From the NCBI GenBank assembly GCA_009773755.1, contig WSZJ01000004.1, forward strand, positions 1 to 43,779: 43,779 nucleotides of DNA. Direction: 5' to 3'. Origin of the DNA: Planctomycetota bacterium. Lineage in GTDB: Bacteria; Planctomycetota; MHYJ01; WSZJ01. The notes under the pieces were generated by a model. The model made no database searches. It worked only from the letters and a program-made list of their open reading frames with translations, and was not told the DNA's origin. Both the position numbers and the translations under genes were made by a program. This document shows, piece by piece, positions 27,056 through 35,412 of this stretch (its first letter is position 1; each line of letters starts with the position of its first letter).

Positions 27056-28446
27056 ATCGCCTCCGCGTTCTCAATGTCCGGAAGGCCCTTCTCCCTGCAA
27101 ACCGCCGCCATCCGCCGCGTCTTCTGCGCCAGGTCCTTCTCGCTTCCGATCTCGCGCAGGAGGGCCGAGGCGGCCTGCCAGGGCTCCCGCGCCTCCCCGG
27201 AGCGCCCCGCGCGGACCAGGAAGATCGCGAGGTCGCAGCCGTGGGTGCCCTCCCATTGGCGGTTCCGGGTCTCACGGTGGATGGCGACGGCCGCGCGGAG
27301 GCTCCGCTCCGCTTCCTCCTCGCGGCCCAGGAGCTGGTGGACGGCGGCGAGATTGCCCAGGGTGATGCCTTCGAAACGCCGCTCCCCGATGTCGCGGTGA
27401 AGGGCGAGGGCGGCATGGTAGGCGCTCTCGGATTCCTCGAGGCGGCCGGCATCGCAGAGGTCGTTGGCGAGCGCGGAGAGAACGACCGCCTCGCTGCGAC
27501 GCTCGCCCGCCTCGCGGAGAAGGCGGATGGCCCGCGCGTAAGTTTTCTCCTTGTCCTCGCCAATTCCGGACGGCGAGAGCAGCATCGCCCGATTCGCGAG
27601 CAGCATGGCTTCGTACGCCCTGTTGCCAAGCTCGCGGAAAATTTCGAGCGCCTCCTGGTGAAGCGGCTCGGCTTCGGAGGCTCGCCCCATCTGGATGAGG
27701 AAGCTGCCGAGGTTCGCGCTCGCGACGGCGATGAGGCGACGCGTCCCGACGGCGCGGTGAAGCTCGAGGGACTTTTCGTAGCCCCGAAGAGCTTCGTCGA
27801 AGCGGCCCGAGCCGCGGTGAAGCGCTGCGAGGAGGGCGACGTCGTCGCCTTCCGCGCGGCGGTCGCCGGCTTCGCGATGAAGCGCGGTCGCGGCGGCGCA
27901 CGCCTGCTCCGCCTCTTCGGCCCGGCCCGTCTCATGGAACAGCCGGCCGCGCACATAGTGGGTCGCGGCCTCGCACGGCCGATCGCCGCGCGAGCGGGCC
28001 AGGGAGAGCGCCTGCGCGAGATCCTGTTCGGATTCCTTCACGCGCCCGGCATAGCGCGCGTTGTCCCCGGCGCGCCGGAGGGCCTCGGCGCGGTCTTCTT
28101 CGCCGGAGAGGCGGGCGACGTTTCTCCACCCGGCGGCCGCAGCGTCGAATCGGGACTGCTTCGTGTCGAAGTTTGCGGCACGGCGGCGGTACAGGCGCTC
28201 GACGGGATGGGCGGCGATGCACGCATGCGAGGCGAGTTCCTGGGCCACGGAATCGGTGGGATGCGCGGGAATCTCGTCGCCGGCCGTCAGCCGCTCCACG
28301 TCCGCCGGCCGGCCGCCGGCCAGCGCTTCGATCGCCGCGAGCGCAAAGCAGTGGAGCCGCGCGCGGTCGCCGGGGAGCTGGAGTTGATAGCCGGCGTCGC
28401 GGAGCAACGCATGACGAAATTGATAGGCCAATTCGGCGGTGTTCAT
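27052..28446 (-). CDS. TPR array protein 5
   Basis: 464 residues from the ATG at 28446 ([20 protein letters not shown]); a longer frame to 28599 overlaps gene 6 and is not family-like. The start overlaps the stop of gene 6 by 4 bp (ATGA). The helical region contains RLYRRRAANFDTKQSRFDAA. Seven repeats follow; one is lengthened by a few residues (LLSPSGIGEDKEKTYARAIR). The end is the cap AAVCREKGLPDIEN. The stop codon overlaps a GTG that opens a truncated array gene. Confidence 0.8.
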   Translation of the reverse strand: MNTAELAYQFRHALLRDAGYQLQLPGDRARLHCFALAAIEALAGGRPADVERLTAGDEIPAHPTDSVAQELASHACIAAHPVERLYRRRAANFDTKQSRFDAAAAGWRNVARLSGEEDRAEALRRAGDNARYAGRVKESEQDLAQALSLARSRGDRPCEAATHYVRGRLFHETGRAEEAEQACAAATALHREAGDRRAEGDDVALLAALHRGSGRFDEALRGYEKSLELHRAVGTRRLIAVASANLGSFLIQMGRASEAEPLHQEALEIFRELGNRAYEAMLLANRAMLLSPSGIGEDKEKTYARAIRLLREAGERRSEAVVLSALANDLCDAGRLEESESAYHAALALHRDIGERRFEGITLGNLAAVHQLLGREEEAERSLRAAVAIHRETRNRQWEGTHGCDLAIFLVRAGRSGEAREPWQAASALLREIGSEKDLAQKTRRMAAVCREKGLPDIENAEAM

Positions 28447-29798
28447 GAACAGCTCTGCCCGGCCTCGAGAACTGGCATTCCTGCTCTCTCGCACGCGCGA
28501 CGAAGCTCTTCCATGTAGCTTTTCAGATCCTCCTGGTTTCCGTTTTCCCGCATGAGCGCAGCCGCCGCCTGCCAGCGCGCGCCGGCCTCTTTGCGGCATC
28601 CCTGCGCGACGAGGCAGAGCGCGGCGTCGGCGAGGTGGAGGCTTTCGAGGTGCCGGCTGCCGGCGTCGCGGGCGCGGGAGCAGGCCTGGTCGAAGGACTC
28701 AACGGCGAGGGGAAAGCGCTTCGTGGACCAGAAGACGTGGGCGAGAACGCCGTGCGCGAGGGACTCCGCGTGGGGATCGCCGACTTCGCGGGTGAGCGTG
28801 AGGGCGCGGCGGGCGAGGTCTTCGGCGAGGTCGTAGCGGCCGCGGCGCAGGTGGAGGTTCGCCAGGTTGGAGAGCGCGTAGCCGAGCGAGCGGCGGTCGC
28901 CGCCTTCCTCGTGAATCGCGATCGCCCGGCCGTAGGACGACTCGGCGAGGTCGAAACGGCCGGTCTGCCGGTAGAGGACGGCCACGTTGATCCGGGTGAT
29001 GCCCTCGGAATACCGGTCGCTGCAGGCATGATGGATTCCGAGCGCTTCCTCGAAGAGGGCCTCGCCCTCCTCGAGACGCTTGAGATCCGTCAGAAGATTG
29101 GCGAGGTTGCCGAGCTCGATCCCGAGGACGCGGCGCGCGCCCAGCTCGCGGTGCATCGCAATGGCCTCGCGATGGTGCGCTTCCGCGGCGACATGCCTCC
29201 CGGTGTTGTGCTCGAGGTTCGCGAGATTGCCCAGCACGTTCGCCTCGTGACGCCGGTCACCGAGGGCACGGTGAATCCCAAGCGCCTCACGATGCGCCGA
29301 CTCGGCGGCCTCCGGCCGGCCGGTTTCTGCATAGACCGAAGCGAGATTCCCGAGCGCGAGCCCCTCGGCCCCCCGAAGTCCGCCGCGCCGGGCGAGCGCC
29401 AGCGACCGCGCCAGATGCGCCTCCGCGTCCGCCGTGCGGCCAGTCTTCGCCGCGAGAACGCCGGCGCGCCGGCTCGCCCCGCACCCGGCCTCCCCTTCGA
29501 CGCTTGACGCCAACTCTCCCCAGAGCTCTATCGCCTCCGCGTTCCGGAAGTGCCGTTCGGCGTGCTCCGCGAGCTCGCGCGCGAATGTGTCGGACGCGTG
29601 CGGGCGAAAATCCGACGGCTCGTCTGCAGGAAGCGGCGCGGGCGCCCTTCCCCCCGCCAGCCGCTCGAGCGCCTCGAACGCCTGCGCGTGGAGCCGCGCG
29701 CGGTCGCCGGGGAGCTGGAGCTGGTACGCGGCGTCGCGCAGCAGCGCATGACGAAAAAGATAAGCCGTTTCCGCGTTCAAACGCTCCCCGTCATTCAA
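28443..29798 (-). CDS. TPR array protein 6
   Basis: 451 residues from the TTG at 29798, which overlaps the stop of the lipoprotein gene (29791); a second TTG at 29780 would give 445 residues beginning right at the family block ([20 protein letters not shown]) and cannot be excluded. The helical region is shorter than in its paralogs. Seven repeats, with segments such as ETGRPEAAESAHREALGIHR, then the cap RRACERAGMPVLEAG. It overlaps gene 5 by 4 bp. The overlaps on both sides point to one polycistronic message from the lipoprotein gene through gene 5. Confidence 0.78.
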   Translation of the reverse strand: MNDGERLNAETAYLFRHALLRDAAYQLQLPGDRARLHAQAFEALERLAGGRAPAPLPADEPSDFRPHASDTFARELAEHAERHFRNAEAIELWGELASSVEGEAGCGASRRAGVLAAKTGRTADAEAHLARSLALARRGGLRGAEGLALGNLASVYAETGRPEAAESAHREALGIHRALGDRRHEANVLGNLANLEHNTGRHVAAEAHHREAIAMHRELGARRVLGIELGNLANLLTDLKRLEEGEALFEEALGIHHACSDRYSEGITRINVAVLYRQTGRFDLAESSYGRAIAIHEEGGDRRSLGYALSNLANLHLRRGRYDLAEDLARRALTLTREVGDPHAESLAHGVLAHVFWSTKRFPLAVESFDQACSRARDAGSRHLESLHLADAALCLVAQGCRKEAGARWQAAAALMRENGNQEDLKSYMEELRRACERAGMPVLEAGQSCS

Positions 29799-32457
29799 GA
29801 ATCTCGTCGCCCTCGATGGGCCAGATCCGGAACCGATCCAGATCCTCCTCCTTGATCCCCGGGACCTTGCGCTTCAGCACGGTCGCCTTGCGCCAGTCGT
29901 TCTCGATCGCGAGCGTCCACTGCGCCGCTTCCGCCCAGTTGACGATCTCGCCGGCCTTCTCCAGTCCGTCGATCCAGGCCGCGATGTCGCCCCGCTGGAA
30001 CGCGTTCTCGCCGAGGCTGCGGTGGAGTTCCTTCTTGTCCCCGGGGTCGGTGGCGTACGAGAGCCCGGTGGTCCAGGCCTCGACCGCGGCGTCGTCGTTC
30101 CACATGCCGGCGTAGTAATAGCCGAGGCTTCTGTACTCGCGGGCGAGGTAGAGCTTCTGCCGCTCGTCGGCCTTCGCCTTCTCGATGCTTTTGAGCGCGG
30201 CCGCAATCGCGTCGCGGTTGTAGGCCTCGCGGTCGTCGGGAAGCTTCACGGTCACGGAGAACGAAGTCTTGTAGGACTCCCCCTTGTACGCCACGGTCGC
30301 CTCGACGGCGTGCGCGCCGGGCTTGCGGGGAAGGATCATCGGGCCCCAGATGAAGGACGCGCCGGGGGGATTGGTGTTCCCGATCCGGCCGTAGTAATGA
30401 AAGGTCTTCCCTTCCACGATCGCCTGGACGTGAAGCCACCGGTAGCGCGCTTCCCATTCGGGCCGCAGCTCCCTCGCCCACTTGTCGGCCACCTCGCGGA
30501 ACTTCGACTTCCCTTCCGCCGTCGTCGTGTCCAGGCCGTCGGGAGGCGCGAACTCGAAAGTAAAGTTCGCCTGGAAGTGGGTGTACTCCGTGAGCGCGTC
30601 GCGCGGCGGAGAGACGGTCAGCTGGAAGCGCACGTCGCTGGCCGGCTTGACCTCCGCGGTCACCGTGAGATCGGGCTCGCCGATCACCGACAGGTCCACC
30701 ACCCATACGATCGCACCGTTCGTCTCGTGCCAGTTGCGGATCTTTGCAGGAGAGTCCGAGGTGCCGATCTCGGGGTCTTCCGGGCCCTTCTTGAGCGGAA
30801 ACACCACGACCATCGATTCCTTCGGGTCGCTCCGCTCTCCCGCCTTGAGCGAAACCACGAGGTCCCCCTTCTCTCCGTCCTTCAGCCCCTTCGCAATCAG
30901 GAACGCCCGCACGATGTGAAACCCCTCCCCCGCGACCGTCTCCGACTTCTTCGAGACGCGCGAGCCGCCTTCCTGGACGGGAAGCGTCCACGTCGTCGTT
31001 TTGTCCCCCGGAAGCGTGATCTCCCGCGGCTGGCCCAGCACGGCCAGAGCCGTGCTCCCCTTGATCGGCGCAAAGTCCTTGAGCCAGCCGTAATGCAGGA
31101 GGAATTCCGCGTAGACCTCGCGAAGCGTCCGCTTCCGCCCCTTGTTGTCCGGCGTGTCCCGCAGGATGTGGTCGAGGACGTCGAGCGGGTTGAACGTCCC
31201 GCGGCCGTGGATTCCGTCGCGCTCGAGATCGTCGAGGTGCTTCCAGGTGCCCGAGAAGCTCTCGTTGAAGAGTCGCACGATGACCAGCTTGCTCGAGTAC
31301 AGCGTGTCGAGCCAACTGAAGAAAATGCAGGCGGCGTACTGGTGCGGGTTCGGCGAGTCCGCCTCGTACAGATTCAGCGGCTTGTAGCAGAAGTCCGGCT
31401 TGAGGCGGGGAAGGTTGCTCTCCGCGCCGGCCCCCGACATGAACTCCTGCATCCACGTCGCCGTCGCTTCCTTGACCCACTGCGTCTTCCCGCGCACGTG
31501 GTATTCGCCCGGAAGCGGCGTCTTGAGCGTCTGAAGGGCGTGCTGGAACGCCTTGAATTGCAGGCAGTGGAAGTACTCGTGCATGAACGTGCCGCCCTGC
31601 TTTTTGCCGAAGAACTCGGCGCGCTCCTTCGAGAGGGAGTCGCCGAGGAACTTGTCCGAGTTGACCTCGAACGAATTGGGTCCGGTGCAGACGCCGCCCC
31701 ACGCGGGGTTCATGGACTTGAACGTGATCGTGATCTGCCCGGGGTCGGGCATGCCGAGCGGGTCGAAGTTCTGCCGAACCAGCTTCATGATGGCCTTGCC
31801 CCGTTCGACCATCTCTTTGGCTTTGTCGAGCCCGTGCGCCGCGCGCCAGCGCAGTCGGGGCGTGGTCTCCAGAGTGTCGAGGCCACCCGGGTCGAACGCG
31901 GGCTGCAGGACCGGACCGCCGCCGGCGCCGCCCGCGTCGCCTGAAGCGAGCGGGAACGATCTCGTCAGAAGCACGGTGACGGTTCCCGCGACGAGATCGA
32001 CCTTGGGCGGCGGCTGGTCGAGCACTTCCCCCATCCCGTCGATCGCGAACACGGCGTAGACGTGATCCGCCTGGACGTCCGCGGGCAGGCGGGACTTGTC
32101 GAGCGGCAGGGTCACGGTGAGCGGCGCAGCGAACGTCCCCTGCTCCGCGGCGAAGTAATAAGCGCTTCCCGCCGGCTTGTACGAGACGACGGGGACGGTC
32201 CGGACCTCCCCGAAGCGCACGTCCTGGTCCTTCGCGAGCGCGCCCTTCGGGATTTCCAGCTTCGCCGTTCCTCGCTCGATGGCTCCGCCTCCTGCGCCCA
32301 GCCGGACCGCGGGCGGCAGCGGGACGGCCGCGGGAGGCGCGGGAGTGGACGAGGCGCTGCTGGACTTTTTTTCGCAGGAGCAGCCGGGCACGAGCGCCAC
32401 CGCGACGAGAGCTGAGAGGAGAAGGAAGGGGCACACGCGGATCGTCGGCTTGGTCAT
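29791..32457 (-). CDS. Lipoprotein with HExxH zinc-metalloprotease motif and C-terminal TPR-like region
   Basis: 888 residues. The N-terminus is a lipoprotein signal: a hydrophobic run, then VPGC with the lipidated Cys at 26, then a Ser/Ala/Pro linker. Residues ~50-170 form a beta domain (GGGAIERGTAKLEIPKGALA), similar to ZU5-like modules. At 293-297 lies HEYFH, and Glu330 in EATATW sits 33 residues later, the spacing of gluzincin zinc peptidases. A beta-rich middle follows, then a C-terminal helical part (about 770-860) with TPR-like spacing (YYAGMWNDDAAVEAWTTGL). It is likely anchored on the outer face of a membrane. It is embedded between TPR array genes 7 and 6. A second frame of 879 codons overlaps it on the same strand but lacks these motifs. 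Confidence 0.78.
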   Translation of the reverse strand: MTKPTIRVCPFLLLSALVAVALVPGCSCEKKSSSASSTPAPPAAVPLPPAVRLGAGGGAIERGTAKLEIPKGALAKDQDVRFGEVRTVPVVSYKPAGSAYYFAAEQGTFAAPLTVTLPLDKSRLPADVQADHVYAVFAIDGMGEVLDQPPPKVDLVAGTVTVLLTRSFPLASGDAGGAGGGPVLQPAFDPGGLDTLETTPRLRWRAAHGLDKAKEMVERGKAIMKLVRQNFDPLGMPDPGQITITFKSMNPAWGGVCTGPNSFEVNSDKFLGDSLSKERAEFFGKKQGGTFMHEYFHCLQFKAFQHALQTLKTPLPGEYHVRGKTQWVKEATATWMQEFMSGAGAESNLPRLKPDFCYKPLNLYEADSPNPHQYAACIFFSWLDTLYSSKLVIVRLFNESFSGTWKHLDDLERDGIHGRGTFNPLDVLDHILRDTPDNKGRKRTLREVYAEFLLHYGWLKDFAPIKGSTALAVLGQPREITLPGDKTTTWTLPVQEGGSRVSKKSETVAGEGFHIVRAFLIAKGLKDGEKGDLVVSLKAGERSDPKESMVVVFPLKKGPEDPEIGTSDSPAKIRNWHETNGAIVWVVDLSVIGEPDLTVTAEVKPASDVRFQLTVSPPRDALTEYTHFQANFTFEFAPPDGLDTTTAEGKSKFREVADKWARELRPEWEARYRWLHVQAIVEGKTFHYYGRIGNTNPPGASFIWGPMILPRKPGAHAVEATVAYKGESYKTSFSVTVKLPDDREAYNRDAIAAALKSIEKAKADERQKLYLAREYRSLGYYYAGMWNDDAAVEAWTTGLSYATDPGDKKELHRSLGENAFQRGDIAAWIDGLEKAGEIVNWAEAAQWTLAIENDWRKATVLKRKVPGIKEEDLDRFRIWPIEGDEILE

Positions 32458-32500
32458 GGGTGGGATGGTAGCAGAGGCTCCAGCGGGGGAACTCCCGCCT

Positions 32501-33832
32501 TCACGCGGAATCCTCGTCGAGCGGAGGCACGCCGGCCTTGTGGCAAACTTCCCGCATGACGGGAATCCTCTTCTCGATCTGCCGGGTGTCGCCGAGTTCG
32601 CGCAGCACGGCCATGCCGGCGAGCCATTCCGTTCGCGCGTCGTCGATCCGGCCGAGGGCGATCAGGAACTCTGCGTAGTCGCACTGGTGCCTGCCCTCGA
32701 ATCTCCGGTTGCCGACCTGGCGATGCAACGCCAGGGCCTGCTCGAAGCTCCGCAGGGACAGGTCGTTCCGCCCCGTTCCGAAGTACAAGGTCGCCAGGTT
32801 GCCGCGCGTGACGCCCTCGCTCCAGCGGTTGCCGACCTCGCGGTGGATCAGAAGCGCCTGCTCGTAGGCCCGCTCGGCGTGCTCAATCCGCCGGGTGTTC
32901 TGAAACAGCACGGCCAGGTTTCCGAGCGTGACGCCTTCGAAGCGACGGTTGCCGACTTCGCGATGGATCGCGAGCGCCTCCTCGTAGCCTTGCTCGGCCT
33001 CCTCGAACCGGCCGAAGTGTTCGTGCAGGAGGGCCAGGTTTCCCAGTGCGGACCCTTCGAATTGCCGGCTGCCGCAATCCCGGTGTATCCGAAGCGCCTG
33101 CTGGTAGCCGCTTTCTGCCAGCTCCATTCGCCCGGTGTCCTGGTGAAGGTTCGCGAGGTTGCCCAGCGCGAGGCCCTCGGCCCGACGGTCTCCGACCTCG
33201 CGGTGGATCGCAAGCGCCTGCCTGAAATCGCTCTCTCCCTGCTCGATCCGCCCGGACTCCTTGCGAAAGCTCGCGAGATTCCCAAGCGCAATGCCCTCGC
33301 CCCGGCGGTTTCCGGACCTGCGGTGAAGCTCAAGCGTCCGCTCGAGCAGGCTCTCCGCGAGCGCTTTGCGGCCCGCGGCGTGCGCCGCGTTGCCCGCCCT
33401 TCGCAGCGACTCGGCTCTCTCCTCCCCCGCCGACAGATCCGCGTGGAGCTGCCAGAGACCCTGGGCAGCGTCGTCCTGGAACCCCTTCTCGGCGACCTCC
33501 GCCGCTCGGCGCAGGTAGAGCTTCTGCGCGGCGCGCAACTCCAGGATCCCGGGGCTCCCGCCCTCGCTTCCGGCCAGGGACTGCGCGAGCCCGGAGTGTT
33601 CCGCAAGCTCCCGCGCGAACGGATCGGTGGCGTGACTCGCCACGGGGATTTCCTCGAAGGACAACGGCGCGGGCTCCGGCGGCCGCCCGCCGGCCATTTT
33701 CTCGATCGTCGAGAACGCCAGCCCATGCAGCCGCGCGCGGTCGCCGGGGAGCTGAAGTTGATAGGCGGCGTCGCGGAGAAGAGCGTGGCGGAACAGATAC
33801 GCCTGCTCGGAGGTGAGGACGCGCGGGATCAA
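32501..33832 (-). CDS. TPR array protein 7
   Basis: 443 residues. TTG start at 33832 overlaps the stop of gene 8 (TTGA); GAGG lies 8 nt upstream, and no ATG or GTG is available before the conserved block ([20 protein letters not shown]). The helical region contains QKLYLRRAAEVAEKGFQDDA. Six very regular repeats (for example REVGNRRFEGVTLGNLAVLF) and the cap REVCHKAGVPPLDED complete the protein. It is 43 bp upstream of the lipoprotein gene. Confidence 0.8.
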   Translation of the reverse strand: MIPRVLTSEQAYLFRHALLRDAAYQLQLPGDRARLHGLAFSTIEKMAGGRPPEPAPLSFEEIPVASHATDPFARELAEHSGLAQSLAGSEGGSPGILELRAAQKLYLRRAAEVAEKGFQDDAAQGLWQLHADLSAGEERAESLRRAGNAAHAAGRKALAESLLERTLELHRRSGNRRGEGIALGNLASFRKESGRIEQGESDFRQALAIHREVGDRRAEGLALGNLANLHQDTGRMELAESGYQQALRIHRDCGSRQFEGSALGNLALLHEHFGRFEEAEQGYEEALAIHREVGNRRFEGVTLGNLAVLFQNTRRIEHAERAYEQALLIHREVGNRWSEGVTRGNLATLYFGTGRNDLSLRSFEQALALHRQVGNRRFEGRHQCDYAEFLIALGRIDDARTEWLAGMAVLRELGDTRQIEKRIPVMREVCHKAGVPPLDEDSA

Positions 33833-35364
33833 GGGGAGGCCTCATCGAGCGGAGCTTCTCCCGATTTCGAACACTGTTCGCGCATTCGATTGCGCTTGAA
33901 GCGGATCTCCTGCACGTCGCGCACGCCCTCCAGGAGGACCATGCTCTCTCGCCAGAGCCGTTCCGCTTCCGATCTCTTCCCCTGCGCCAGCAAGCAGAGT
34001 GCGTATTCGCAGCCATGGGCGCCCATGAAGCGCGTGTTCCCGACCTGGCGGTGGAGATCCAGGGCCTGCAGGAAGGTGCGCGCCGCGAGTTCGAGCCTGC
34101 CGGTCGCCTGGTAGGTGAGGGCGAGGTTGCCGAGCGCGACGCCCTCGCCTCGGCGGCTTCCGACTTCCCGATGGATGGCGAGCGCCTGCTCCATGGTTCG
34201 CTCGGCTTGCCCGAAGCGACCGGTGCGATCGTAAATCCCCGCCAGGCCTGACAGGGCGGCGCCTTCGGCGCTTCGGTTGCCGACCTCGCGATGGATGGCG
34301 ATCGCCAGCTCATGGGTTCGCTCAGCCTGCTCGACGCGCCCGGTTTCGCCCATGACGCCGGCGAGAAGGTCCCATGCAATGCCCTCGGCCCGCCGATTTC
34401 CGACGTCCCGATCAATGGCAATCGCCTGCTCCAGGATCCGTTCAGCGAGGTCAGCGCGACCGGTTTGCAACAGCACGACAGCAAGGTTGCCCAGCGCGAC
34501 GCCCTCGCCGCGGCGATTTCCGATCTGCCGGTGGATCGCGAGGGCCTGCTCGTGCGCTCCCTCCGCTTGATCGACGCGCCCGGTTTCCTGGAAAAAAAGA
34601 CCCAGATTCGAGAGTCCGATTCCCTCGTTGTTCCGATCGCCCAGGTCGCGGTCGATCGCGAGCGCCGTTACGTGGGCTCGCTCCGCCTGTTCGATTCGTC
34701 CCGTGTCCCCATAGATGCTGGCCAGGTTTCCCAGAACGATACCCTCAAAGCGGCGGGCCCCGGTTTCGCGGAGCAGGGCCAGCGCCTGCTCGTGGGTCAG
34801 CTCCGACTGCTTCAGATTTCCGGTCGCTGCATACACTCCGGCAAGCTCTTCCAGCGCGACACCTTCGAGCCGCCGATTGCCGACAGAACGGTGAATTTCA
34901 AGGGCCAGCTCGAGAGATTTCATCGCCTCTGCCTGCCTGCCACATCGATACCCCACGTGCGCCGCCCGGCGCAACGCTTCTCCCCTGGCGGCGCCGTCCA
35001 CCAGTTCTGAAAGCGCTCTCCACCAGGCCTCGGCGAGCGAATTCCGGAAATTCGACTGCGCGTTCTCCGCCGCCCGGCGCAGGTAGAGCCGGCGCGCGTT
35101 CGAATACTCGTCGCCGTGCGCGACGCCCGCAAGCCTGGCGTGCTCGGAGAGGTCGAATGCCACGGCGTCCGACGCATGCGGAACCCACTTCCGGTCGTCC
35201 AGCGACTCCAGCGGCGGAGCTTCCGGCGGCCGCCCGCCATGCGCGGCCTCGATAATCCCGAACGCCAGCCCATGCAGCCTCGCCCGGTCGCCGGGGAGCT
35301 GAAGTTGATAGGCGGCGTCGCGAAGGAGCGCGTGACGGAAGAAATAGGCGAGCTCTGCGTTCAC
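33829..35364 (-). CDS. TPR array protein 8
   Basis: 511 residues from the GTG at 35364 ([20 protein letters not shown]). The helical region includes RRLYLRRAAENAQSNFRNSL. Eight repeats, most of them with canonical 40-residue spacing (for example REVGNRSAEGAALSGLAGIY). The end is REQCSKSGEAPLDEASP, a variant of the cap in which the usual AG-x-P reads SG-x-AP. The stop overlaps the TTG of gene 7. Gene 9 lies 48 bp upstream. Confidence 0.8.
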   Translation of the reverse strand: MNAELAYFFRHALLRDAAYQLQLPGDRARLHGLAFGIIEAAHGGRPPEAPPLESLDDRKWVPHASDAVAFDLSEHARLAGVAHGDEYSNARRLYLRRAAENAQSNFRNSLAEAWWRALSELVDGAARGEALRRAAHVGYRCGRQAEAMKSLELALEIHRSVGNRRLEGVALEELAGVYAATGNLKQSELTHEQALALLRETGARRFEGIVLGNLASIYGDTGRIEQAERAHVTALAIDRDLGDRNNEGIGLSNLGLFFQETGRVDQAEGAHEQALAIHRQIGNRRGEGVALGNLAVVLLQTGRADLAERILEQAIAIDRDVGNRRAEGIAWDLLAGVMGETGRVEQAERTHELAIAIHREVGNRSAEGAALSGLAGIYDRTGRFGQAERTMEQALAIHREVGSRRGEGVALGNLALTYQATGRLELAARTFLQALDLHRQVGNTRFMGAHGCEYALCLLAQGKRSEAERLWRESMVLLEGVRDVQEIRFKRNRMREQCSKSGEAPLDEASP

Positions 35365-35412
35365 GAGCGCGATGATAAGCGGCGCGAGGCGTGCGTAGAG
35401 CTCGCGCGGCCG

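Noticed and set aside
29795..32434. Second 879-codon frame on the same strand as the lipoprotein
   Set aside because: It is Arg/Gly/Pro-rich without domains; the 888-codon frame has the lipobox, HEYFH and a family-like TPR end.
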